A stretch of 64,000 nt of DNA from Athripsodes cinereus. Its lineage: Eukaryota; Arthropoda; Insecta; Trichoptera; Leptoceridae. Positions 51,601 through 62,757 of the stretch are shown piece by piece. Under the pieces are notes generated by a model, which was not told the DNA's origin, searched no databases, and saw only the letters and a list, made by a program, of their open reading frames with translations. The number at the start of each line of letters is the position of its first letter. The first letter of the stretch is position 1. The DNA lies in the NCBI GenBank assembly GCA_947579605.1, contig OX388316.1, forward strand, positions 19,223,290-19,287,289. The letters run 5' to 3'. A program made the position numbers and the translations under genes.

Positions 51601-53040
51601 AAGAATGTTAGGATAGATCAACATGCCCTCTCGTTCTCTCTGCCTACCCAGCCTGGAACACTGCTTGAGGGTATAGATCAGTGGTTACTCAAGGGAACAC
51701 TAACGCCCCCAGTGGGCACTGGAGTCTTCCGAAGGGGCGGTAGAAAGGCCAGAATGAATCAGGAAGCGTTAGAAAGGCGCTGATTTTGTGGAAGCCCCCT
51801 AAGAGAGGCTCTAAAGTTTTGGTTATCTCACATAATGGGTCGAGATCGAAACTTTTGAGAGCATTGTTATACAGAGATATAGAAAGATAATATTTTTATT
51901 CTAAATATCGTGTTTTTCTATTTGACCACCGCCAACAAAATAACGCCGGTATTACAGAATGCATAGAATCCTTAATTGCTCCCTAAAAGTACTGGAGAAC
52001 TCTGAGAAATGCCTTCTGGCCTCAGGTTTGAGGAAATTGAAGAGAGACCCACCTCACACCCGGATATTTCAGGAGTCATAGACTCCTATTTATCCGCACA
52101 TTCAAACCAAAATTGTCCTCACGGGCGGGCCATTGTGCAGGTATGAAGGACCGACCGGCTAAAACCGCCGCGCCGTCGTGGGAATCTTTTAAACTACACT
52201 CTCTTCAATGCCCCTTTTGAAAGTATGTTTATTTTATTGAATATAAAAAAAAATACAAAATTATATAAAAAAAACCATAAAACAGGACAAAATAAAGTAC
52301 AATTAATATAAGGTAGATAACATCGAGTAAATATGATATATAAAAATTGCTGAGTAACAAAAGCCGAAGTGAGGTGTCCAGAAACTTGTTATTTGGCGTT
52401 CAGAAGGCGCGAGCCCGAGAATCACCAGTGCCGAATGGTGTGAAAACATTAAACCCTCCCAAAAGGGACATACCTCCCAAACCTACTCTCCACCAAGGGA
52501 GACAGGACGATACAACGAGAAAACGAGTTCACTATCGCGCCAACGCCACAAAGGGCAAAAACCAACCCTAAGACTCTTCCGCGTCAGGCGGGGGTGAACC
52601 CGGCTGACGCAGAAGCTCCCAACGAGATACCCATACATCCACAAACACCAAAAATGCTTTAAGGTTCCACGGGCATTGCAGAACCTCCCCAAACCAAATT
52701 GGTTTGAGGTTTGAGGAAAGGAAAATCCTGATCTATTTCCTTCTCGTGGTGGGGAGTGAGCAACGACCTCGTGTCGGCAAATATAGACAGGGACCGAGCG
52801 TCGGCCGGAATAAGCTGACCACCAACTTTCGCCTTACCAGGCGTCTGTTGTCTAGGGCACCCTCTTGTCCTGGAGAAGTAAATAATCTCCAAAGGCGGAA
52901 GAACCTTCGTGGTCAACGGCATAGGATGTGGAAAGAAACGGGAAACTACCACATTAAAGGCCCAAGTGGCATCCCAAGAACCAGCAAAACAAATGATTTA
53001 ATCTCAAGTAAAATTCTCCGGAGGTAAAATAGTCCCCCGT
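51601..53040 (+). other. 5' region of the LINE
   Basis: The region is GC-rich relative to its surroundings and includes GGGCGGGCCATTGTGCAG and CCGCCGCGCCGTCGTGGG. Frames at 52347-52571 and 52704-53027 lie in the same phase, separated by stops, and have no recognised domain. They may be a decayed ORF1 or just 5' UTR. CCCCCGTTCGGATCTCCGGG precedes the endonuclease. Confidence 0.5.
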
Positions 53041-53052
53041 TCGGATCTCCGG

Positions 53053-54181
53053 GTGGGGACTGCTCGAGATGCTAGATGCACAAAATCAATAGTAAAACCA
53101 AAGCCAAATACAAAGAACCAAATAGCGAAATGGGCAACGTGGAATGTTCGCACATTACTGCAAAACAGCAAACTGGATAATCTGAAAGTCGAAATGCAAA
53201 ACGTAAATTTAAATGCTCTGGGTATAGCAGAGATGAGATGGCCCAGTTGTGGAGATTTCTGGAGTGAAGACTACAGAATCATCCACACAGGATGCATAAA
53301 GGATAAACCTGGTCAAGGAGGAGTAGGCGTTGTGCTGTGCAAGGAGTGGGGAAGACGGGTTAAGGGATACGTGCAATATAGTGGAAGAATTATTCTAGTC
53401 AAAATAGAAACTAAGCCAGTTGACACTGTAATTATCCAAGTATATATGCCAACATCAAGCCATAGTGACGAAGAGGTGGAGGATATATACAATGCACTAG
53501 ATAAACTGATATTAGAGATAAAAGCAGGTGAAAATCTGATTCTCCTGGGAGATTGGAATGCTGTTGTAGGAGAGGGACGTGATGGATCTTGCGTAGGGCC
53601 CTTTGGGCTAGGTAGAAGAAATGACAGAGGAAACAGATTAACAGAATTCTGCGAAAAACACAAATTAGTAATAGCAAACACTTGTTTTCAACACCACCGA
53701 CCGACAAAGACTACAAATAGACTATATAATGGTTAGGCAAAGATTTAAAAACCAAATAAAGGACTGCAGAAGTTATTCCGGTCCAGATATAGACAGTGAC
53801 CATAATATGGTAATGGCCAAAAGTCTTTTAAAACTAAAAAAATTAAAAAAGAGAAATTATGTCAAATGGGATACAAAAGCATTAAAGACAAAAGAGGTCA
53901 GTGACAGTTTTAGGGAAAAGACACAAGAGTGCTACCCAATGGAAGAGGAGAACGTGAATACGATCTGGGAAAAGATTAAGACGAAGATAAAAACTACGGC
54001 AGAGGAAACTATAGACAAGGAAAGACCCCAAACAAAGAAGGAATGGATAACCGATGAAATTCTTAATATGATAAAGGAGAGAAGAGAGCTCAAAAATGAT
54101 AAAAGAGCTGAATCACAAGAGAAATACAAAGTGCTAAGAAATAGAATAAATAGAGAGTCAAGGATAGCAAAAGAAACATAG
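53053..54181 (+). pseudogene. LINE endonuclease domain, frameshifted
   Basis: Frame 1 (53053-53736) carries the apurinic-like endonuclease: WATWNVRTLLQNSKLDNL, IAEMRWP, QVYMPTSSHSD and LLGDWNAVVGEGRDG. The frame has no ATG at its head. At about 53725 a small deletion has joined TTNR to the bases of DYIMVRQRF, shifting the frame and removing part of the segment before the final motif. The second frame (53729-54181) carries GPDIDSDHNMVMA, the catalytic Asp/His end of the domain, and a Lys/Glu-rich connector. A further indel near 54178 shifts into the RT frame (RYYRNKCDEINDDL). No functional product is expected. Confidence 0.85.
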
Positions 54182-55469
54182 GTACTATCGGAATAAATGC
54201 GATGAGATAAATGACGACCTCAAGAGAGGAAATGTAGAAAGAGCTCACGCTGCAGTGAAGGACTTCTTTGGGATGAAAATTGGAAGGGGCAATGCAATAG
54301 AAGGAGAAGACGGCAAAATACTATTCGAAGATTACCAAATAGGAGAGAGATGGAAAAGATATCTCGAAATGCTCTACAATGGCAAGGGAAATGTGGACAG
54401 TGAAACATTGATAGAGGGAGAAAATGAGGTGGACGCGGATGATCTGGGAGATCCGATCATTAGAGAAGAGTTTGACCTCGCACTGAAAAACCTCAAAAAT
54501 GGTAAAGCACCCGGAATCGATGACATCCCAGCCGAACTAATTAAGGCAGCGGGAAAAGGAACCACAGATGCCCTGTTTAAAATGATACAGACAATATATA
54601 AGACCGGAAAGATACCAGAGGATTTCGAGAAATGCCTAATTGTCACATTACCAAAGAGGGCAGGTACAACAAAATGTGAGCAACATAGGACTCTTAGCCT
54701 AATATCCCATGCCTCAAAAATATTGACCAATATTATTCTGAAGAGAATCGAACCAAAAGTAGAGAACATCCTTTCCAGAGACCAGTATGGCTTCAGAAGA
54801 GGCGTAGGAACCAGAGAAGCAATATTGTCTTTACGAATATTACTAGAAAATAGAATAAAGAGAAACCAGAACACATACATCGCATTCATAGACCTGGAGA
54901 AAGCTTTTGACAAAGTAGAATGGAGAAGACTCTTCGAGATTCTGAAGAGAATTGACATCAAATATAGAGATAGACGTATAATCCAGGCGCTATACAAGAA
55001 TGAAGCCGCTTTAATCAGATGCAACCATGACACGAAGGAAGCTAATATAAGACAAGGGGTAAGACAGGGATGCTCTCTGTCACCTGTTCTTTTTAACGCC
55101 TATATACAGAGTGCGATTGACGACTTGAGAGAGAGAATGAGTCACAGAGAGGGTGTAAAGTTGCACGGGCAAAAGGTGGATATGATAAGGTTTGCTGACG
55201 ATATTGCTATGATTGCTGAAAGTGAAGAAGAACTGCAAGAGGCCTTAACAACTATGGAAAGCATTCTTCAAAGTAACTACAGTATGAAGATAAATAAAGA
55301 TAAAACAAAGTTGCTGACTGTAGGCCGGACGCAACAACAGATGAGAGTAGTGATGTCGGGAATACCACTAAAGAACACCAAGGAGTTTGTATACCTCGGG
55401 AGCAAAATAACATGGGACGGTCGGTCTAAGAGTGAGGTCGACAGCCGTATACATCAGGCTAGACTTGCA

Positions 55470-57475
55470 TTTATTTATTTATTTATTTATTTATTTATTC
55501 ATTTGTAAACAGCTATTAATAATAAGCTTTTTTTATACATTAAAAAAAAAAAGAACACATCAAAAGATCCATGATCAGAGATAAAAATTTACATATGAGC
55601 CGTACAAATGCAAACAGCACTATCTCTCTACAAGAAAAAATTATGTTGGGCAAACGTATTTGAAATATTGGCAATGTTAAGCGAAAAAAAGTCTGAAAAT
55701 AACTAAAGCAAAGAGAAAGCAATATGCTTACATTTAGAAAGTAGAACATTTTACAAGACATTAAAACCAAATATTAAGAAGTATCCTGCATGTTCAATTG
55801 TTCCCAAAAGGAGACAGCGCCGCTCGCACCCACACGACTCACATAGACACTTAATTAACAATTAAAAACAAACAACACGCAGACATATGTAGAAAATAAA
55901 AACACACAGCAGGAAGACCCTTGTCATATGTATATATATATAAAAACACTGAATTGCAGAGAAGTTAAAAAAAAAAAAAAAATCAACCAGTCTATCTAGA
56001 TAAAACAATTGCTCTTTTCAAACTAAATTTAAACTTGGCCAGACCCACACCATACAAATCCACCACGTGAGCATATTCGTTTCCCGTACGTTGGATTCTA
56101 TTGAGAACTGAGTTAAAGTTATATGTGGTTCTGGCATCTTCAACATAGAAGGGTAGGGCCTGTCTTGTCACTCTCATTGGGGCTAGAAAATTAATCTGAG
56201 ACAAGACCTCTGGGCAGTGTATTTGTCCATGTATTATCTTGTACAGGACCATAAGATCAGACAGAGCTCTCCTCTCAGACAGCTTCATCAGGTTCAAAAT
56301 ACCAAACAAGAAATCATAATCGATATCTTCCACAGGAATACCCAGCCTAAAATTAATGTGTCTGAGAAACTTATGTTCAACCTTAACAAACTTATTTTTG
56401 TGCACCTCAAAAACTGGGCTCCAAACTGTTGAACAGTATTCTAAAACGCTCTGTACAAGAGAGACATAGAGTATTTTAATGGTATCTATATTAGAAAACG
56501 GTCTACATATTCTCAAGATAAAACCCAGCAGTCTCAGTGCTTTGCCACAAACATTGTCAATATGAGAAACAAAATCTAATCTACGGTCAAATGTTACTCC
56601 CAGGTCCCTGATTTCCTCCACTGATTTAAGTGTTGTACCACTCAACTCATACTCATGAATGATTGGATGCTTGATTCGGTAGAATCTCATCACCTGACAC
56701 TTATCAGCATTCAACTGTAAATTATTGCTGATACACCAATCATGGAAGCGATTGAGATTCTCCTGCATTGTAATACAATCATTCACACTTTCTATGTGTT
56801 TGAAAATCTTAAGATCATCGGCGTAGATTAAAACTTTCACATCAGTGAATATGTTTACTACGTCATTTACAAACAAGACGAATAGAATCGGGCCTAAGTG
56901 AGAGCCCTGGGGTACGCCACTCAGGGCTTCAAACGTATATGAGAATGCATCACCAATCCTAACAGTAAGCCTTCTACCCGTGAGATAACTGCTCAACCAG
57001 TCAAACAGAGATCCGGAGAAGCCAATGGCCAATAACTTATTCAGGAGTATCCCAATGTCCACCCTATCAAATGCCTTCGAGAAGTCAGTGTAGATCGAAT
57101 CTACCTGACCCCTGCGAGACAATGCATCAGATATATAGTTCTCATAGGCCATCAAGTTTGACAAGGTGGACCGCAAAGGCACAAATCCATGTTGGCATTC
57201 GGCAATTATATTATTAAAACTAGAAGACATTTTACTTAACAATATTTTTTCCAATATTTTCGGAATGGTGGACTGCATGCATATGGGTCTGTAGTTAGTT
57301 ATATCATGCTTATCCCCAGACTTGTGAATAGGTATCAGATAGTTTTCTTTCCAGCACTCAGGGTACAAGCCAGACGCAATAGATCTATTAAAAATTATGA
57401 ACAAGGGGTATGACAAACTATGCATACATTCTCTCAGAAACAAGGGTGGTACCCTGTCAGGACCAGTACTCGTTT
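55470..57475 (-). mobile_element. Nested 5'-truncated Jockey/CR1-like LINE
   Basis: On the - strand it runs from the pre-RT region at about 57475 to an (AAAT)n tail (+ strand TTTATTTATTTATTTATTCA at 55470). The 3' UTR is about 500 bp. It lies antisense to the host LINE. No clear target duplication is visible at the junctions (TTGCATTT on the left, TCTAATAAAAAG on the right). Confidence 0.88.
55992..57475 (-). CDS. Jockey/CR1-like reverse transcriptase, uninterrupted, 5'-truncated
   Basis: The frame is open with no stop from the truncation point (EPKTSTGPDRVPP) to 55992, about 490 residues. Motifs in order: NYRPICMQSTIPKILEKIL, HGFVPLRSTLSNL, motif A YTDFSKAFDRVD, motif B GVPQGSHLGPILFVLFVND, motif C IYADDLKIF, ADKCQVM, LGVTFDRRLDF, and the C-terminal WSPVFEVHKNKFVKVEHKFL. 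All RT catalytic residues are present. The endonuclease and 5' end are missing because the copy was truncated on insertion, so it has no promoter of its own. The clean frame indicates a recent event. Start codon absent. Confidence 0.9.
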
Positions 57476-58236
57476 TAGGCTCAAGTCTAATAAAAAGTCG
57501 AAAATAATAGAATCAAACAATATAGACCTGAGACTGAGAATACTCCTCATCAAGACCTATGTATGGAGTATCCTGATGTACGGCTGCGAGACATGGTGCC
57601 TATCTGAAAGAGATAAACGAAGACTAGAGGCGTTTGAGATCTGGACCTATAGAAAACTATTAGGAATTTCCTGGAGAGACCACATCACAAACGAAGAAGT
57701 TCTTCAAAGAATCGAAGGAGGAAGGCACCTGCTCAAGATTTTGTCAGAAAAGCGTGCAAGGTGGATCGGCCATGTAATACGACAAGAAGGCCTCTTGCAT
57801 GCCGTAATGGAGGGTATGACCGAGGGGACAAACTCTAGGGGACGCCCACGCCGAGAGTACCTGGAGGACCTGTTGGTGGACATGCGCTGCTCATCATATG
57901 CAGAATTCAAAAGAACCGCACAAGACAGGGAGGAGTGGAGGAGAAGAATTAAAGAGATAATTGCTGCAAACCAATCCCAGGATTGAAACCAGAGAGAGAG
58001 AGAATCGTTACTAATCCACACGAAAAAAATGCATAATTTATTAGAAGAAAATGAACATCCTTTATATAAAAGTACCATGAGTATCATGTGTAAGGCGTAA
58101 GTACCAATCAATATACCCAAACAAAATATTAACCTTATTGAAATTTTTTAAAATACGGAAAACTTTGGCTACAGTTTTTCAAAACAAACAATATCTCAAT
58201 TATTTTACGAGTAGGTACGGTCGATATGGTTTAAAG

Positions 58237-58580
58237 TATGGGTGGCCAACTATTTAAATTTCTACCTTCCCCCCCCCCCCGCCTCCCGTCGCCAAATTAT
58301 CAAAATGGTATAGGAATCAAAGCACGAGCTTTGCTCATATTTGAGGGAATGAATTGTTTTGCTTACTGTATAATTATAAGTTAATGATTGTTGTTGTAAA
58401 TTGTATATTTATCAATAATAAATATATTTGAATTTGAAATGTTTTGTAAACTCCTCGGTTTTCTTTAAGAATATTTTCTTTCCAAATACCTTTTTTCAAA
58501 AAAGTAACGTGTAGATAATATTACCGACTATTATAAAAAAGTGTGCATATGCTTCGCGGGCAGCGGGTTGGCCACCCTTG
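58237..58580. mobile_element. hAT-type MITE with perfect 8-bp TSD
   Basis: GTTTAAAG flanks it at 58229-58236 and 58581-58588. The ends TATGGGTGGCCAAC and GTTGGCCACCCTTG are inverted repeats of the hAT GGGTGGCCAAC type. It contains a (C)10 tract and no ORF. Confidence 0.92.
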
Positions 58581-58588
58581 GTTTAAAG

Positions 58589-59796
58589 TAATCATGTTTG
58601 AGAAGTTGTATCTTAAACGATATTTTTATTATTTACTCAATACAAAACAAAACAATTTGATACAATCTCTAATTGAATTTATACAAAAAGAAAGTTTAAA
58701 TATAAAAAATAAAAACAATATTTTCTGTTTACATAATCCTCCAGAATGGAATTTGGAAACAATACAGAAACTGTAATCTCTACAAAAACATGTCCATTTT
58801 GAAAAAGAGACTCTCCCTTCATTTCTGTTTCTCATCCGATTATTTTAAAATACAGTATACTTTCGATTTGTGTACATCGTTCATACGTGCTGTTCAAATT
58901 ATCCATCTATACCCACATGCCCCATCCCAAGTGGGGTAGTCAGAGAGAACGGAACGCAATATTTATGTACAAATTTCCTATCTTTACACACTTCATTCGC
59001 TTCTTCTACATTCATGCGATTTCTCATACAAGTACGCCGGTTTTTCTTACTCAATACACGGCCATCACATAAAATTGAATTTAGTTCAAATTAAGTTAAG
59101 CGGAAAAAAAAATATGAATTATTGACTATTTCTTAGAAGTAAATAAATGCATACAAATCTTGAAGCCAATGGAAATAGGTAAAAAGAATGGTGTATTGTG
59201 TATTGATACACATCCGAGCCGTCGGAAATCCATCTTTTCGCATTAGTAAACTCAACCAATACTGAACAAATTCAATTTTTAGACAGAAACAATTTCTTGG
59301 AATCCAAACATTTATCAAATGTATTTATTTCCATTTTCTAAACGCAGTCTTCAGAGTACATTGATTTATGGTAAAGACGTTTACCGTATAATTTTTTTTT
59401 TATTTCTTGTAATTTTTTTCAGAAAACGTTAAGTGATCTTGTGTAAACATGGGATGCATGTGTACGTTCAGCTTATTAGTTTAAATACAATTGTTCTTGA
59501 GGATTTGGAAAATCTCTCAACCGCATTTGTGTTAAGTAGCAGAAACACAATAGCAAGATAAAGATTATCAAATTAAACTGGACTGGAATGTTACAAAGAT
59601 TTTAATTTGGTTGAGCAATCAGACAATACGATTATGTATATGATCACTTTATTTTTATTCACAAAAACTGTATATTGAATTTTTTTTAAGTGCTTATTAA
59701 ATTTTCACATTGTGTGTCAATAATTTTCAAAACAGATAATTTATCTTATCTTCTATCTAATAATTATGAAAAATTACACTATTACTATCCATCTTT
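58589..59796. other. Intergenic, little recognised
   Basis: 58905-58945 (CCCCATCCCAAGTGGGGTAG) may be a short SINE-like family scrap. 58960-59050 resembles 43220-43290. No gene is supported. Confidence 0.35.
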
Positions 59797-59910
59797 CCAC
59801 AAGAACCAACTGTTTATAATAAACATTTAATTTGTTCACTCCGTGACAATAAAAGTTAAGACATTCAGGACGAGTGGCATACCTCATCGCTGAAATTAAG
59901 ATTTCACTTT
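59797..59910 (-). repeat. SINE-like family copy
   Basis: ATAATAAACATTTAATTTG, CACTCCGTGACAATAAAAG, GACATTCAGGACGAGTGGC and CCTCATCGCTGAAATTAAG follow the reverse family order. Confidence 0.75.
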
Positions 59911-59964
59911 ACACAAAAAATGCAATACTTTATCTTATTCTGAGAGAAATTATTTAGACAAAGA

Positions 59965-60125
59965 AGTAGGACCCAGAAGACCAGGCAGATCAGTGACTAC
60001 CTGGATGTCCACAATGGCCAAGGACCTGAGGGAGGCAGAGCTGCGTTCGGAGGATAAAGAAGACCAGAGGACTTGGAGGATGAGAACTAGGAGAACCGAC
60101 CCAAAATATATGGGATAAAGGCGAG
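59965..60125 (+). mobile_element. RTE-like LINE C-terminal fragment
   Basis: The frame reads GPRRPGRSVTTWMSTMAKDL, REAELRSEDKEDQRTWRMRT, RRTDPKYMG and stop: the GRP..W, DR..W, RRADP-type end of RTE polyproteins. The extra Lys/Glu in place of the usual DR suggests decay. Confidence 0.75.
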
Positions 60126-60607
60126 GGTGAAGATTCTAAGAGAAATTATTTATTCAAGATTAACATAATCTTTCTTTTCTTTTGTCGTGGAAATATATAT
60201 AAATACTGAAACCTTTTGTCTCTATTATTATTTTATTTTTTCTTTCTCTGAATCTATTAATTCAGCGAAAATACAGTCGTGAAAATTAATTACGTAGCCA
60301 TTATTTAACACCCCTTAAATTTATGAGAATACGTAGCTTTTATTTCTACATGCGACCTTTATCCTCATCACAATAATTATAATGATTATTTTTGAAAAAA
60401 AATATTTGTTTGAATATACCTACCAACGATTCCATAATTAACTCGCTTTCAGGTGTGTTTCGTTGTAAAATTGAAAGAAAAAATACCTTTAGTTATTACC
60501 AACTTTGCAATGAAATTTTTCAGTTTACATTTATTTCGTCTCTTCGGATATGCTAGGTAACAAAATTGTGCACAGTGCAACAAAATAAAGTGTAGTTTAT
60601 TTAATTT
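60126..60607. other. Intergenic, nothing recognised
   Basis: No supported feature. Confidence 0.4.
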
Positions 60608-60715
60608 TTCGTGGAGACTAGCTGCACGTAATAAACATGCAAACCGTCTTCTCCATGCCAATAAAAAATAAAACGTTCATAAAGGGGGGGATCTCATCGC
60701 TGATTTCAAGATGTT
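60608..60715 (-). repeat. SINE-like family copy, partial
   Basis: AGCTGCACGTAATAAACATG, AAACCGTCTTCTCCATGCC and ATCTCATCGCTGATTTCAAG are family sequence in reverse. Confidence 0.75.
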
Positions 60716-60837
60716 AAATAACATAACATAACACGTATAGACAATTCACACAGACCGAGCTAGTCCCAAACTAAGATATGAATCTTGTATTATGGGTACT
60801 AACACGGCGATACACATATACAATGCACTAAACACAT

Positions 60838-60965
60838 ATACATGTAACACCCAGACCCAGGACAATTTGAAAAAGGTCATTCTTCATTTTGCCCTGGCCG
60901 GGAATCGAACCCGGGACCTCGTGACTCAAAGGCAAGTGCGTTAACCTCCGCGCCACACCGGTCGA
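60838..60965 (-). repeat. tRNA-derived SINE (family 2)
   Basis: On the - strand GTGTGGCGCGGAGGTTAACG is a tRNA-like head. It is followed by the perfect B-box region CCCGGGTTCGATTCCCGGCC and a body with GAATGACCTTTTTC and GTCCTGGGTCTGGGTGTTAC. It abuts a + strand SINE-like fragment, with which it makes a misleading 141-aa ORF. Confidence 0.88.
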
Positions 60966-61070
60966 CGAATGGTACCTGGTTTTTATAGGACATTTGTAAA
61001 AATCAGGTGTTCGAAAAGATATAGACATTCTATGATGAGATTTACCAACCAATCTGAGTGTATTAAGTTT
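60966..61070 (+). repeat. SINE-like family copy, 5' half
   Basis: TATAGGACATTTGTAAAAAT, CAGGTGTTCGAAAAGATATA and GATGAGATTTACCAACC follow the family order. Confidence 0.65.
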
Positions 61071-61724
61071 TTGTTCAATCAAATTAATTTTAATTAAAAA
61101 AAAATCCCTTCGAATTAATGCATATAAAAACAAAACGTAAAAGCAATTTCTTCCAGACAACCATGCATAAAAATATTTCAAAAAATATTGAATTTTATTA
61201 TAAATTTTTAAAATAAACTCTATTTTTGTGACACATAAATTCACTGAGTACATTAATCTAGTATAGGTAATAATATCATTATGCTGGTTGGTTTATTACT
61301 ACATAATTAAATAATTTCTAACAATCTACCATCTCTATCAAACTATTGGAACACCATAACGCAATTATATTATTATTCTTATTGCTATTTTTTGTTTGGA
61401 AATGGGCCAAGAAAAATTCGAGACTAAAGATTTTGACATGACAATAATAATAAGACATAATTCGTGGAATTCTTCATAAGAAAAAAATCGTAAATTGTAA
61501 GAAAATGAATATTTTTTTATTTTTACTAGGTATTCATAATACCATATTATTGAAATAGTTTTAATAAAAATAAAAGTAAACGTTTTTCCGCGAATCTTCA
61601 ATAAGACATGTTTTTATGAAACATAAAAAGAAATCTTCTCTGCAGAGAGCCTCCCCTTTACTTCCCTACACATGAAGGACACTACAAATTGGTTGTGAAA
61701 ATAATAAAAAGTTTATACGACGTA
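61071..61724. other. Intergenic, nothing recognised
   Basis: No supported feature. Confidence 0.4.
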
Positions 61725-61915
61725 ACAAGGTGATGCATTATGTTCAAGATGGATGGCATAATACCTCAATGCAGAACCGAAGTAGAACCGGTTCGAGTTC
61801 GAGTAGAACCGAAGTCATTATATTATATCTTTTGTTTCACAAATTTGCAAGACACTCGAAAACTTACTGGAACGAGTACAAGATCTTTCCTAATCCAGGG
61901 TCTCCAGGAGTAGGT
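61725..61915 (-). repeat. SINE-like family copy, diverged
   Basis: TTCAAGATGGATGGCATAAT, ACACTCGAAAACTTACTGG follow the reverse order. A short duplicated AGAACCG...AGTAGAACCG stretch interrupts it at about 61770-61815. Confidence 0.6.
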
Positions 61916-62112
61916 ATTGTTCTTTTTAAATATTTATTTTATTGCGTTTTATTTATTTAAATATAGTCCACCTATAAAGCTGTGAAAATAAAATCATTTT
62001 TTCCACCCTCTTAGAATGTTAATGAAGACATAGGTAATCTTATTACTTATAATTATAAGGTGTGTGAAAAATACTTCTAATTCTCAATATGAGAAGGAAC
62101 AATGAATTCCGC

Positions 62113-62390
62113 ATTCATACTCATTCCTTTGCGCCGTGGAGCACCCGGTAAAGAATTGGTCTCCCACTCTTCTGCGTAAGTTTTCGAGTGTCCTGTAAAA
62201 GGCAGGTGTTCGAAAAAATTAAGACATTGTACATCTTAAATTCAGCGATGAGGTTTGCCACCCATCCTGAATGTCTTGATTTTATATTGGCACGAAGAGG
62301 ACAGTTTGCATGTTTCTTACATGCGGCTGATCTGCTGGCTATCCCACTTGTGGGATATGCCGTGATGGTATATTAGTAGTAGTAGTAGTA
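62113..62390 (+). repeat. SINE-like family reference copy, 14-bp TSD and (TAG)n tail
   Basis: ACAATGAATTCCGC occurs at 62099-62112 and again immediately after the tail (62390-62403), a perfect 14-bp target duplication. The body runs GCCGTGGAGCACCCGGTAAA to ATATGCCGTGATGGTAT and ends in TTAGTAGTAGTAGTAGTA. A long target duplication plus a simple-repeat tail is the signature of LINE-driven retroposition. There is no protein-coding capacity. GGTGTTCGAAAA and GTTTTCGAGTGTCC are only loosely B-box-like, so the RNA ancestor is unknown. Confidence 0.9.
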
Positions 62391-62574
62391 CAATGAATTC
62401 CGCCTAATAATAATATCTAAGATACGATCATATCTTTTAGAACAAGTGGTAACCTGAGAATCCTCTCCGTCTGTATGTAAAGTACCTACAGATGTTTTGT
62501 ATAAATAAATAAAAAAAAATATATATGAATACCTACAATAAAAAAAAATGTTTATTGATAATAACTACTTCCAC
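62391..62574. other. Spacer with LINE-type tail
   Basis: AGATGTTTTGTATAAATAAA near 62490 is a LINE-like 3' ending; otherwise nothing. Confidence 0.4.
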
Positions 62575-62757
62575 AATACCATCACGATGTATCCCAAAAA
62601 CGGAATAGCCAGTGGAATAACTGCAATTAATAAACAGATTACCGATTATGGTTCAAAGATTAGATTTTCCACCCATCCTGCATCTCAATTTTTTTTTATG
62701 TGTAGAGGACGGCTTAGATGTTTGTTACATGCAGCTGGTCTGCTGCTATAATGTGGT
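62575..62757. repeat. Inverted composite of two SINE-like fragments
   Basis: 62575-62640 is family sequence in reverse (ACCATCACGATGTATCCC, ATAGCCAGTGGAATAACTGC). 62670-62757 is family sequence in sense (TTCCACCCATCCTGCATCTC, TTGTTACATGCAGCTGGTC). The two halves therefore face each other. Confidence 0.7.

Larger units (their letters stand above)
54255..57986 (+). pseudogene. LINE reverse transcriptase, split by nested LINE
   Basis: 54255-55469 encodes fingers and palm: GKAPGIDDIPAELIKA, GFRRGVGTREAILS, motif A FIDLEKAFDKV, motif B RQGVRQGCSLSPVLFN, motif C FADDIAMIAES, and thumb EFVYLGSKIT. The chain stops at HQARLAF. It resumes at about 57476 with NKKSKIIESNNIDLR, YGCETWCLSERDKRR and the C terminus shared with 17987-18318, ending AANQSQD at 57986. 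Excising 55470-57475 would rejoin the flanks in frame. The catalytic Asp residues are intact, so this LINE lost function mainly through the insertion and the upstream frameshifts. Confidence 0.9.
51601..58003 (+). mobile_element. Near-complete RTE/BovB-like LINE, interrupted
   Basis: It has a GC-richer 5' region, an endonuclease, a reverse transcriptase and a short 3' UTR ending in an (AG)n tail (ACCAGAGAGAGAGAGAATC). The 5' boundary is not certain: base composition rises at about 51600 and again at about 52100, and no target duplication was found. Decay comprises a small deletion in the endonuclease, a frameshift near 54178 and the 2-kb insertion at 55470-57475. A recent 5'-truncated sibling is at 17987-18318. 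Confidence 0.8.

Noticed and set aside
54374..55033. 219-aa - strand ORF
   Set aside because: Antisense shadow of the reverse transcriptase at 54255-55469.
60838..60965. Possible functional tRNA gene
   Set aside because: The B-box is perfect, but the sequence continues into a SINE body shared with 11051-11200, the anticodon arm does not fold convincingly and no T-run terminator follows.
60828..61253. 141-aa - strand ORF
   Set aside because: It runs through a tRNA-derived SINE and a SINE-like fragment; chance frame.
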